Shown here piece after piece: positions 44,801 to 52,446 of a DNA stretch of 64,000 bases. This DNA comes from Maricaulis sp036231565 (GTDB lineage: Bacteria > Pseudomonadota > Alphaproteobacteria > Caulobacterales > Maricaulaceae), in the NCBI GenBank assembly GCA_036231565.1, contig JAZAHA010000062.1:1-64000 (forward strand), read 5' to 3'. The notes beneath the pieces were generated by a model, which worked only from the letters and a program-made list of their open reading frames with translations, did not search any database and was not told the DNA's origin. A program made the translations under genes and the position numbers. Each line of letters begins with the position of its first letter. Positions within the stretch are counted from its first letter, which is position 1.

Positions 44801-44833
44801 GCGGCGGAGCCGGCACCGCGCCGGCTCCGCCGC
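44801..44833 (-). terminator. Perfect 13-bp hairpin beyond the aldo/keto reductase gene
   Basis: GCGGCGGAGCCGG / CCGGCTCCGCCGC with a 7-base loop lies 14 bp after the AKR stop. It has no clear T-run, so it may be a processing or 3'-protective stem. Confidence 0.5.
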
Positions 44834-44846
44834 CTGCGGGGCGCGT

Positions 44847-45839
44847 CTAGGCGTTGATGTTCGCCATGCGTGCTTCGGGGTAGCGGCCGCCTTTCACATC
44901 GTCCGCCAGGCGGTCGAGGCGTTCGGTCTGGGCCTCGCTCAGCTCCACGGCACCTGCGCCGAGATTGATTTCCAGATTGGCGAGCTTCGTGGTGCCCGGG
45001 ATGGACAGGATGTCGTCGCCGCGGGCGAGCACCCAGGCCAGTGCGACCTGCGAGGGATGCGCGCCGACTTCGCCCGCCACCGTCTTCACCTCCTCGACGA
45101 GGGCGAGATTGGCCTCGAACGCACCGTCCGCAAAACGGGGTTGGTGCGCACCCTGGCGGAAGTCATTCTCTGCGGGCTTGTGATCACGGGTGTAGCGGCC
45201 TGTCAGCAGGCCGCGCCCGAGCGGCGAATAGGCGACCAGCGAGGCGCCGATCTCCCGCACGGCCGGCAGCGGCCCGTCCTCGATGTCGCGGCTGAAGATG
45301 GAATATTCCGACTGCAGCGCGCTGATCGGATGGACCGCATTGGCCCGGCGCAGCGTCTCGGCGGACGCTTCGGACAGGCCTAGCGCCCGGACCTTGCCTT
45401 CCTGGACAAGCTTTGCCATCGCGCCGATCGTTTCCTCGATCGGGCGATTGAGATCGATACGGTGGAGGTAGTAGAGATCGACATGATCGGTCCTGAGGAA
45501 TTGCAGCGACTCCTCGATGGCGCTGCGCATATTGGCCTCCGACCCGTCGACATCGAGGAAGGCGCCGGTCTTGCGGTCGCGCACCGGGCCGAACTTGGTG
45601 GCGATCACCACCTTGTCGCGGCGGTCATGGAAGGCCTCGCCCAGCAGGCGCTCATTGGCGCCCATGCCGTAAAGCTGGGCGGTGTCGAAATGATTGACGC
45701 CGGCGTCAATGGCAGCGTGCAGCAGGGCAACGCCGTCGCGCGTGTCGACGGCGGGGCCGTAGAATTCCGACAGGCCCATACAGCCCAGACCGATCGGGTT
45801 TACGAAAATGCCGGAATGTCCGATTTCGCGTGTCTGCAT
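44847..45839 (-). CDS. Aldo/keto reductase
   Basis: A 330-residue AKR of the family that includes pyridoxal and methylglyoxal reductases (AKR11/13 class). It has a TIM barrel with YGPAVDTRDGVALLHAAIDAGVNHFDTAQLYG, DHVDLYYLHRIDLN, and VQEGKVRALGLSEASAETLRRA. The tetrad residues Asp, Tyr, Lys and His are placed in HFDTAQLYG, VVIATKFG and YYLHR. It is NADPH-dependent by family. A TetR operator lies in its promoter region and tetR is just upstream, so it is probably induced when the repressor binds a toxic aldehyde or electrophile. Confidence 0.92.
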   Translation of the reverse strand: MQTREIGHSGIFVNPIGLGCMGLSEFYGPAVDTRDGVALLHAAIDAGVNHFDTAQLYGMGANERLLGEAFHDRRDKVVIATKFGPVRDRKTGAFLDVDGSEANMRSAIEESLQFLRTDHVDLYYLHRIDLNRPIEETIGAMAKLVQEGKVRALGLSEASAETLRRANAVHPISALQSEYSIFSRDIEDGPLPAVREIGASLVAYSPLGRGLLTGRYTRDHKPAENDFRQGAHQPRFADGAFEANLALVEEVKTVAGEVGAHPSQVALAWVLARGDDILSIPGTTKLANLEINLGAGAVELSEAQTERLDRLADDVKGGRYPEARMANINA

Positions 45840-45905
45840 GATGGTCTCCCCTGATCGAGATTAGGTTTGGTGGATCGTGTGGCAGTGCGAACGCGCACAA
45901 TTGAC

Positions 45906-45917
45906 GTGAGCGCTCAC
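45906..45917. promoter_or_regulatory. TetR-family operator
   Basis: The perfect 12-bp palindrome GTGAGCGCTCAC has an extra TCA repeat on one side (TGAGTGAGCGCTCAC on the minus strand). It lies between tetR and the aldo/keto reductase, 67 bp before the latter's start codon. Confidence 0.55.
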
Positions 45918-45964
45918 TCACATATGGAGCGGCAAGCGAGATCGCGCAAGCCCCATCGGCTAAT

Positions 45965-46540
45965 TTAGCGGTTCAGGCGCCAGGAGTCCCAGGCGGTCTC
46001 GATGGCCATGTCGATTTCGGAGGCCGTCCAGTCGCGCCCGGCATTGGCCTGTTTGAGCATGGACACCATGGGCGGGAAGAAGAAGGCGGTCAGCACGGTA
46101 CCGGGAATATCCTTGATCTCACCGCGGGCTTGGCCGTCCTCGATCAGCGTGCGGATATGGCGCACGAAACCGTCATGGATCGGCGTGCTGTCGCGGTCCG
46201 ACAGCGGATATTCCGAAAAGCGCTGGCCATAGGTGAAGGCGGCCGGATCGGCCCGGTAGGCATTCCAGACGCCGCGCCACAATTGCCGGAACCGTTCCCG
46301 GAAACTTCCTGAATCGTCGGTCTCCGCCATGACGCTGCGGTAGACGGCTTCCTTGATGCCGGAATAGACCGCGACGAAGAGGGCGTCCTTGCTGTCGAAA
46401 TGCCGATAGAGCGTGCCCTCGGCCACGCCTGCACGCTTCGCGATGGCGGCCGTTGTCGCGGCAGAGAAACCGTCTTCGGCGACGAGTTCCAGCGCCGACC
46501 GCATCAGCTTTTCGCGAGTGGAGGCGAGCGGAGCGTTCAT
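45965..46540 (-). CDS. TetR-family transcriptional regulator
   Basis: A 191-residue TetR repressor. The N-terminal HTH (TREKLMRSALELVAEDGFSAATTAAIAKRAGVAEGTLYRHFDSKDALFVAVY) is canonical; the helical C-terminal domain is the ligand and dimer part. The gene is followed after 125 bp by the aldo/keto reductase in the same direction with a palindrome in between, which points to local control. Confidence 0.93.
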   Translation of the reverse strand: MNAPLASTREKLMRSALELVAEDGFSAATTAAIAKRAGVAEGTLYRHFDSKDALFVAVYSGIKEAVYRSVMAETDDSGSFRERFRQLWRGVWNAYRADPAAFTYGQRFSEYPLSDRDSTPIHDGFVRHIRTLIEDGQARGEIKDIPGTVLTAFFFPPMVSMLKQANAGRDWTASEIDMAIETAWDSWRLNR

Positions 46541-46594
46541 GGGGGCAGCAGGCGCGATCGGGGCTCAAAAGTCCAGAGCCCCGACAGGGCGGGC

Positions 46595-47539
46595 CTACTC
46601 CTGGGAAGCCAGGTAGCGTTCCGCCTCAAGCGCGGCCATGCAGCCCATACCGGCCGCCGTGACGGCCTGGCGATAGACGTCGTCGGTCACGTCGCCGGCG
46701 GCAAACACGCCCGGAATGGAGGTTTTCGGCGTGCCGGGTTCCACCACGAGATAGCCGCCATCCTTGGTTTCCAGCTGATCGAGGAACAGCTCGGTGGCGG
46801 GTGCGTGGCCGATCGCCACGAAGAAGCCGTGAGCGGGAATGTCGGTCGTCTCGCCGGTATAGACGTTCTTCACGCGGACGGCCGTGACGCCCAGCGGATC
46901 TTCGTCGCCGAGCACTTCCTCGACCACCGAATTCCAGACCACCTCGATCTTCTCATGCTTGAACAACCGGTCCTGCATCACCTTTTCGGCGCGCAGGCTG
47001 TCGCGGCGGTGCACCAGGGTGACCTTGGATGCGAAATTGGTCAGGAAAAGCGCCTCCTCGACGGCCGTATTGCCGCCGCCGACGACCACGACTTCCTTGC
47101 CGCGGTAGAAGAAACCGTCGCACGTGGCACAGGCCGAGACGCCGAAGCCCTGGAATTTCTGCTCGCTCTCGATGCCCAGCCACTTGGCCTGGGCGCCGGT
47201 TGCGATGATGACGCTGTCGGCGGTATAGGTCGTGCCGCTATCGCCCTTGAGCACGAAGGGGCGAGTTTTCAGGTCGGCCTCGACGATGATGTCGGAGATC
47301 ATCTCGGTGCCGACCTTCTCGGCCTGCTCGCGCATCTGTTCCATCAGCCAGGGGCCCTGGATGACGTCGGCAAAGCCCGGATAGTTCTCGACATCTGTCG
47401 TGATGGTCAGCTGGCCGCCCGGCTGCAGGCCCGCGATCAGGACCGGTTTCAGCATGGCGCGGGCGGCATAGATGGCAGCCGTATAACCGGCGGCGCCGGA
47501 GCCGATGATGATCAGGCGTTCGTGACGCGTGTCGGACAT
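46595..47539 (-). CDS. trxB: Thioredoxin-disulfide reductase
   Basis: A 314-residue flavoenzyme that moves electrons from NADPH to thioredoxin. FAD-binding LIIIGSGAAGYTAAIYAARA, redox CATC (VSACATCDGFFY), NADPH-binding VVVGGGNTAVEEALFLTN and the C-terminal FAAGDVTDDVYRQAVTAAGMGCMAA are all present. The start ATG 47539 is the standard one; the frame to 47635 adds nothing. It is on the minus strand with tetR/AKR downstream. Confidence 0.96.
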   Translation of the reverse strand: MSDTRHERLIIIGSGAAGYTAAIYAARAMLKPVLIAGLQPGGQLTITTDVENYPGFADVIQGPWLMEQMREQAEKVGTEMISDIIVEADLKTRPFVLKGDSGTTYTADSVIIATGAQAKWLGIESEQKFQGFGVSACATCDGFFYRGKEVVVVGGGNTAVEEALFLTNFASKVTLVHRRDSLRAEKVMQDRLFKHEKIEVVWNSVVEEVLGDEDPLGVTAVRVKNVYTGETTDIPAHGFFVAIGHAPATELFLDQLETKDGGYLVVEPGTPKTSIPGVFAAGDVTDDVYRQAVTAAGMGCMAALEAERYLASQE

Positions 47540-47665
47540 GGAAAAACCTCTGGTCAGTCTTGCGGGCAGGCCGGTGCCGCTGTGTCTCTTGGATGTGATC
47601 GGACCCCTATATAGAGAGTCCCGCCGGACGTGCACGCCTCTCCTGCTGCAGACCGGCCATGCAGG

Positions 47666-48103
47666 TCAAAGCGGAAGCAGGGCGTGCACCAGCGCCATGT
47701 CGCGGCTGCCCGGCCAGCCCATCGTCTCGAATACGGATTCCGGTGCCTCGCCGGTCTGGATCAGCCAGGCAGCATAGAGGTGGGCCGAGCGGGTGCCGCT
47801 GCGGCAATGCAGGACGATCCCGCTATCCGGATGGGCTGCCAGCAGGGAGCCCAGGCGCGCGGTCAGTTCCGGCGACGCGCCCCAGGGGCCGCCGATCGGC
47901 AGTTCGGCATATTGCAGGCCCCGGCTGGTGACGGCTTCGGCGAGATTGAAGGGCAGGGCTGCGGTTTCTTCCGGTGTGCGCGAATTGACGACCAGCGCCA
48001 CGCCGTCTTCGGCCCAGCTGTCGAGATCGGCTTCGCGGGGCTGGCTGGCCAGGGCGACGTGGCCGTGCCGGCACACGACCGGGTCATTGGAAAGGGTGGA
48101 CAT
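47666..48103 (-). CDS. DUF442/Blh-like cysteine phosphatase domain protein
   Basis: A 145-residue protein tyrosine phosphatase-like fold: VALVVNSRTPEETAALPFN, LQYAELPIGGPWGASPELTARLG and the catalytic P-loop IVLHCRSGTRSAHLYAAWL (HCxxGxR). It resembles the N-terminal phosphatase domain of Blh-type proteins in Rhizobium and Xylella, which act in sulfide detoxification and biofilm signalling. The start ATG 48103 precedes the domain. Its substrate is unknown. The ELM1-family gene ends 12 bp upstream on the same strand. Confidence 0.75.
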   Translation of the reverse strand: MSTLSNDPVVCRHGHVALASQPREADLDSWAEDGVALVVNSRTPEETAALPFNLAEAVTSRGLQYAELPIGGPWGASPELTARLGSLLAAHPDSGIVLHCRSGTRSAHLYAAWLIQTGEAPESVFETMGWPGSRDMALVHALLPL

Positions 48104-48114
48104 GAAGGGGAACC

Positions 48115-49056
48115 TCATTGCGGTGCGGGCCGCCACTGGTCGATGACGGCGTGCGCCATGCGGCGCGTCTCGTCTAAGGGCGAATAGGTCCAGGTCTCAA
48201 GCGTGCCGAGAAAGGGGCGCAACACGCCCTGTGCCGCCAGCGCGGCGTGCAGACGCGAGAACTTGCCAGGCTTGCCGTCCATCGCCAGCAGGTAGACCGG
48301 CTTTCCTGTCGTTGCCGCTTCCAGGATCATGTTGGTCGATTCTTCGGTGACGAAGATCCAGTCGGCAGAGGCCAGGAAGGCGAAATAGGGATTGTCGCCC
48401 TCGCCATCGAAAAACCAGATCCGCGGATCGTTGCCGAAGCGCTCGGCGAGCCGTTTGCGGATCGCGTCGGGCGTGCGGCGCGATACGGTCGCCATGACGC
48501 CGACGCCGCGGTCCAGCAGGCCGGTGATCCGCTCTTCCAGATAGCGGCCGATCTTCGGTGTCATGCGGTAGCGCTTGGAGGCCCCGCCGATCAGTACGGC
48601 AGCCCGCGGCGTGGGCAGTGCATCGATCTCGTTTGCGAACCGGGCCCTGGCTTCGTCGAGCTGTGACGCTGCGATGCGGTTCGGCGAGCCGATCATCGAC
48701 AGCGCATTGTCCCGGCGCAGCCGGTCATGCGCGGGCGCTACGATCAGGTCGAAGCTCGAATAGCGGCCGCGCGGATCCTGCACATAGACGTAGAAGCAAT
48801 CGGGAAAGACACGGCGAAGGCGTCGCGCCTGCGTGATGGCGGCGCGCCCGCAACCGATCCACAGATCGGGATGCGAGTTCGCGGGCAGGGTGACGAAACC
48901 GTCCTTGCGCACCGTCACGCGCTCGATTCGCGCCGGCGTGTCCAGCTCGCGTGCGACGGCTTCGGCCAGGCCGAGCGCCTGGTTCTCGATGCCGCGTCGG
49001 CCATCCGAGACGACCCAGATGGTCAATGGCGCAAGTGTGGAAGACGGTTCGGACAT
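48115..49056 (-). CDS. ELM1/GT-B-like family protein
   Basis: A 313-residue protein of the mitochondrial fission ELM1 (DUF1022) family, which has a glycosyltransferase-B-like layout. Conserved: LTIWVVSDGRRGIENQALGLAEA, PDLWIGCGRAAITQARRLRR, VQDPRGRYSSFDLIVAPAHD and WIFVTEESTNMILEAATTGKPVYLL. Bacterial members are abundant in alphaproteobacteria but uncharacterised. The start ATG 49056 is chosen because it begins at the domain edge; the long frame to 49209 crosses a promoter region. It pairs with the phosphatase-like gene downstream. Confidence 0.85.
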   Translation of the reverse strand: MSEPSSTLAPLTIWVVSDGRRGIENQALGLAEAVARELDTPARIERVTVRKDGFVTLPANSHPDLWIGCGRAAITQARRLRRVFPDCFYVYVQDPRGRYSSFDLIVAPAHDRLRRDNALSMIGSPNRIAASQLDEARARFANEIDALPTPRAAVLIGGASKRYRMTPKIGRYLEERITGLLDRGVGVMATVSRRTPDAIRKRLAERFGNDPRIWFFDGEGDNPYFAFLASADWIFVTEESTNMILEAATTGKPVYLLAMDGKPGKFSRLHAALAAQGVLRPFLGTLETWTYSPLDETRRMAHAVIDQWRPAPQ

Positions 49057-49098
49057 GTTTCGACTTAGACGGTGCAGGCGGGATCGCGTCAAGGCCGG

Positions 49099-49142
49099 TT
49101 GACGGGTTTCGCTACACGTGTAACAACATGCGACATATGTAG
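49099..49142 (+). promoter_or_regulatory. Promoter and twin BlaI-type operators of the blaI gene
   Basis: A -35 TTGACG at 49099 and -10-like TAACAA at 49121 (16-bp spacing) are overlapped by the palindrome TACACGTGTA at 49113-49122. A second dyad, ACATATGT, lies at 49133-49140, 19 bp away centre to centre. Both have the ACA-NN-TGT core of BlaI/MecI operators, so autorepression is likely. Confidence 0.6.
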
Positions 49143-49165
49143 CGCGACAAGGCTGGAGTAACCGC

Positions 49166-49561
49166 ATGTCTGCATCACCGCCCTCCCAGGCCGAACTGGC
49201 CGTTCTCAAACATCTCTGGAATGCCGGGCCGCAGAGCGCCCGCGAGGTGCAGGACGCGATCTCGGCCGATACCGGCTGGTCCTACTCCACCACGCGCACA
49301 CTGCTGACGCGGATGACCGAGAAGGGGCTGATCCGCCGCAAGGATGTGCACGGCCTGTCGGTGTTCACGGCCAAGGTCGAGAAAGTCTCGATGATGAGCC
49401 GGATGATCCGCGAGTTTGCGGCGAATGTTCTGGACATGGACGGCCCGCTGCCCGGTACGGCCTTCGCGTCAAGCCGCCTGTTCAGCGAGGAGGAAGCCGC
49501 AGCGCTGACCCGCCTGCTCGAACAGGCCGATGAAGCGGAGCGCGGGGAGGACGAGGCATGA
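49166..49561 (+). CDS. BlaI/MecI-family transcriptional repressor
   Basis: A 131-residue winged-helix repressor. It shows SQAELAVLKHLWNAGPQSAREVQDAISADTGWSYSTTRTLLTRMTEKGLIRRKDVHG, then the dimerisation helix region. In Gram-positives BlaI represses beta-lactamase until the BlaR1 protease cleaves it. Here the next gene (overlapping by ATGA at 49558-49561) is an M56 protease, so the pair is the expected repressor plus protease. Two BlaI-type dyads lie in its promoter. Confidence 0.9.
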   Translation: MSASPPSQAELAVLKHLWNAGPQSAREVQDAISADTGWSYSTTRTLLTRMTEKGLIRRKDVHGLSVFTAKVEKVSMMSRMIREFAANVLDMDGPLPGTAFASSRLFSEEEAAALTRLLEQADEAERGEDEA

Positions 49562-51696
49562 CCGGTGGACTGGTGGACGCACTTCTGCTCGGCGGCGGCC
49601 TGTCGGTCATTGCCGGCGGCGCGGCCTGGGCGCTCGCCCGGCTGCAGCGGCGCGGCGAGGCGGATGCCGATATCGCGCTGTGGCGAGCGGCGCGGCTTGT
49701 CGCCCTGCTGCCGGTGCCGCTGGCCGCCATGATCTATGCCGTGCCGCAGAGGGTCTCGGCGGGTGGAGAAGCCCTGGCCTTCGAACCGCAATTTGTCGAA
49801 GTGACAGAGCCGTTGCCGCTGGCGGTCGAGGCCGGCGGCTTCTTGCTGCCGGTCCTGCCGTCGCTGACGCAAACCCTTCTGGTGTTCTATCTGGCGGGCC
49901 TTGTGGTCAGCCTGGGACTGGCGGGCCTGCGCCATCTGGCGCGGCGTCGCATGATCGCGGCCAGCCGCCCGGCCAGCCGCGAGGAACGGCGGCCGCTTGA
50001 AGCACTCGCCGAGAACATCGGCGTGCGTGCGCCGGAGATGCGGGTCGGGCCCGATACGGCGTCGCCCATCCTGACCGGCTGGCGGGGTGTCGTCCTGGTT
50101 CCGGCAGCGATGCTGCAGCGGGTTGAAGCGCTGCGCTTTGCCCTGGCACACGAGCTGAGCCATCTGCGCCGCGGCGATGAGCGTGACCGCCTAGTCGGAG
50201 CCGCGCTCATCACGCTCTTCTGGTTCAACCTGCCGCTTCGCTGGATCGAGCGGGAACTCAATGCGGCGCGGGAAATCGCCTGTGATCGCGACACGCTGGA
50301 GGCGCTGGGGGGCGCACGGCGCAAGGCCTATGCGGCCGCGCTGATCGAAACCATGCGGATCGCGGCGCCGCCGGCGTCTGCTTTCGGCCCTCACGACAGG
50401 AGACATCGTGAAATGCGGATCAAGGCCATCATGACTTCAACCGCCAGCCGGCGCGGCCGCGCGGCCTGGCTGGCTGCCACAATCCTGGTTGCCGGACTGC
50501 CGGTCGCCGGCGCCCAGGCGCTGATCACCGAGCGGCGCGTCGTCACCGGGCCGGCCGAGCATGTCGCGCCCGAACAGGACGCGCAGGCGCCAATACAGGC
50601 CGCCTTCGCGGCACAGCAGGACGAGGACTGGCAGGCCTCCATCGACCAGCTCTCTGCAATCGTCGATGCGCCCGGCAGCTCGGCCCATGACCAGGCGATC
50701 GCACTGCAGATGCGTGGCCGGGCTCACTATGAGCTCGGGCAGGCCGAGGCGGCGATTGCCGATTGGCAGAGCGCGATCGACACGGGTGCCATGGATGAAG
50801 ATGGCAACCGTAATATGCGCATCAATATCGGCCAGCTGATGATCGCCAATGGCGATGCTGAGGCCGGCGCGGAAGCGCTTGAGGCTGCGCTCGGCGAGAA
50901 CGAGCCCGATCTGCGCTTCATGCGCATGCTGGCCCAGGCCTATGGGCATGCGGGCCGTTTCGAGGATGGTCTGGGCTATGCCCGTGCGGTCTATTCCGAC
51001 GATCCGGCCGAGGACAATTACCACCTGCTCTACTACTATCTCCAGGAATTGGGGATGGAGCGCGAGCTGGCTGAGCTGACTGCGCTGCAGGAAGAGCGCG
51101 AGTCGACCGGCGAGCCCAAGATCAATCGTCGAGAGGCCCCGGTCGCACCGGTGGCGGCCGAACCGTCGCCCGAACCGCATCCGGCGCCGCGTGCCGAACC
51201 CGCTTCCGAGCCCAGCCCGGTGCGCCAGGTCCGGCCTGCGCCGCAGGCTGAACCCCGCGCCGAGCCGCGTCCTGTCATGGTCCCGGCCCCGTCTCTGACC
51301 CATCGTGTGGCGCATGGCCGGATCAGCAGCCGTTATGGCGATCGGCCGGCCCGTCCGGCGGGCGCCCAGCAATTCCATCATGGCGTCGACATCGCGGCCG
51401 AGCGCGGTACGCCGATCGTGGCACCGGGACCGGGCGTGGTTGTGCACGCCGCCGCCGGCTTCAACGGTGAAGCGGCCTGGGGCAATACGGTCGCGATCGA
51501 TCACGGCAATGGCTGGCAGAGTGTCTATGCCCACATGGAAGGGTTTGACGTCTCGGTCGGCGACCGCGTGTCGTCCGGCCAGCAGATCGGCCGTGTCGGC
51601 TCCACCGGCCGCTCGACCGGACCTCACGTCCATGTCGAGCTGCACCGGAACGGCCAGCGGATCGATCCGGCCGAGTATCTTCCGGGCTTGCGCTAG
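49558..51696 (+). CDS. M56 membrane protease fused to TPR and M23 peptidase domains
   Basis: A 712-residue fusion. Residues 1-325 are a BlaR1/MecR1-like M56 metalloprotease: membrane segments near 5-28, 45-63, 103-125, 212-228 and 303-320, zinc motif HELSH at 198-202 and a downstream Glu in REIACD at about 239. Residues about 355-500 are TPR-like helices and 525-600 a Pro/Glu-rich linker. Residues 605-712 form an M23/LytM peptidase with GRISSRYGDRP, HHGVDIAAERGTPIVAP and the zinc motif HVHVEL. The penicillin-binding sensor of BlaR1 is absent. This suggests a wall-damage response that carries its own peptidoglycan-hydrolase domain; which side of the membrane the M23 part faces depends on the fifth segment. 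Confidence 0.85.
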   Translation: MTGGLVDALLLGGGLSVIAGGAAWALARLQRRGEADADIALWRAARLVALLPVPLAAMIYAVPQRVSAGGEALAFEPQFVEVTEPLPLAVEAGGFLLPVLPSLTQTLLVFYLAGLVVSLGLAGLRHLARRRMIAASRPASREERRPLEALAENIGVRAPEMRVGPDTASPILTGWRGVVLVPAAMLQRVEALRFALAHELSHLRRGDERDRLVGAALITLFWFNLPLRWIERELNAAREIACDRDTLEALGGARRKAYAAALIETMRIAAPPASAFGPHDRRHREMRIKAIMTSTASRRGRAAWLAATILVAGLPVAGAQALITERRVVTGPAEHVAPEQDAQAPIQAAFAAQQDEDWQASIDQLSAIVDAPGSSAHDQAIALQMRGRAHYELGQAEAAIADWQSAIDTGAMDEDGNRNMRINIGQLMIANGDAEAGAEALEAALGENEPDLRFMRMLAQAYGHAGRFEDGLGYARAVYSDDPAEDNYHLLYYYLQELGMERELAELTALQEERESTGEPKINRREAPVAPVAAEPSPEPHPAPRAEPASEPSPVRQVRPAPQAEPRAEPRPVMVPAPSLTHRVAHGRISSRYGDRPARPAGAQQFHHGVDIAAERGTPIVAPGPGVVVHAAAGFNGEAAWGNTVAIDHGNGWQSVYAHMEGFDVSVGDRVSSGQQIGRVGSTGRSTGPHVHVELHRNGQRIDPAEYLPGLR

Positions 51697-51725
51697 CGTC
51701 CGGTCTGCACGCCGTGCTGTCATGG

Positions 51726-51741
51726 TGTAGGATGTGCTACA
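51726..51741. promoter_or_regulatory. Inverted TGTAG/CTACA half-sites before the M23 lipoprotein gene
   Basis: TGTAG at 51726-51730 and CTACA at 51737-51741 are separated by six bases, with the inner palindrome GATGTGCTACATC. The half-sites equal those in the blaI promoter (CTACA...TGTA) but face outward, so a shared regulator is possible but unproven. Confidence 0.4.
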
Positions 51742-51768
51742 TCATGGCAGCATGGGTAGGACATAGGG

Positions 51769-52341
51769 ATGCCATTGGCGCATCATTCATGTCACACAGT
51801 TTTACTCGGCACGCTGGGCCTGCTGGCGGCCTGCGCGCAGACACCGCGGCCGCCTGAGACAGAGGCGACATTCCCGACGGGGATTGCCGTGCCCGGCGCG
51901 CAAACCGGGGAAGCGGCACCCGCCGCCGCGGCCAGCGTGCTGTTCAGCTATCCCGTCGTGTCCGGCATCGTCTATTCCGGGTTCGGCGCCGCGCGCAGCA
52001 CCGGGCGGTATCATTCCGGCATCGACATCTCCACGCAGTACGGAACCCCGGTCCGGGCTGCCGGTGCGGGCGAGGTGATCCACGCCGGCTTCGGCTATCA
52101 GGGATCGGCGGCCTGGGGGCGTACGGTGGTGATCGATCACGGTCAGGGCTGGATCACGCTTTATGCCCATCTCTCGGCGGTTCATGTCGCAACCGGCGAC
52201 CATCTCGATGGCGGCGAGCATATCGGAGATGTCGGCACGAGCGGCAATGCGACCGGACCTCACCTGCACATTGAAGTGCGCCAGGACGGTGTTGCCCGTG
52301 ATCCGTCGCGCCATATTCCCGGTATCGGCAACGGCTCCTGA
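51769..52341 (+). CDS. M23 peptidase-family lipoprotein
   Basis: A 190-residue lipoprotein with lipobox LLAAC near residue 21 and a LytM/M23 domain: GIVYSGFGAARSTGRYHSGIDISTQYGTPVRAAGAGEVIHAG, VVIDHGQGWITLYAHLS and the GPHLHIEVRQDG zinc-binding HxH. All zinc ligands (H..D, HxH) look present, so it may be an active peptidoglycan endopeptidase. It is closely related in sequence to the M23 part of the preceding fusion protein, suggesting duplication. The start is ATG 51769. Confidence 0.88.
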   Translation: MPLAHHSCHTVLLGTLGLLAACAQTPRPPETEATFPTGIAVPGAQTGEAAPAAAASVLFSYPVVSGIVYSGFGAARSTGRYHSGIDISTQYGTPVRAAGAGEVIHAGFGYQGSAAWGRTVVIDHGQGWITLYAHLSAVHVATGDHLDGGEHIGDVGTSGNATGPHLHIEVRQDGVARDPSRHIPGIGNGS

Positions 52342-52405
52342 AGCCCTGCGACAGGATGGCACTGCGCGCGCTCGCTTGCTGTGCGCACCCGGGTGCAGTA
52401 TGCGG

Positions 52406-52424
52406 AATGCGAATTAGTTGCATT
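52406..52424. promoter_or_regulatory. Fur-box-like palindrome
   Basis: AATGCGAATTAGTTGCATT is a 19-bp dyad with 7 of 9 base pairs matching, size and composition as for Fur boxes, placed 22 bp before the PepSY gene of an iron-uptake set. Confidence 0.5.
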
Positions 52425-52446
52425 TTCCGGCGGTGCCCAGGCGCGT

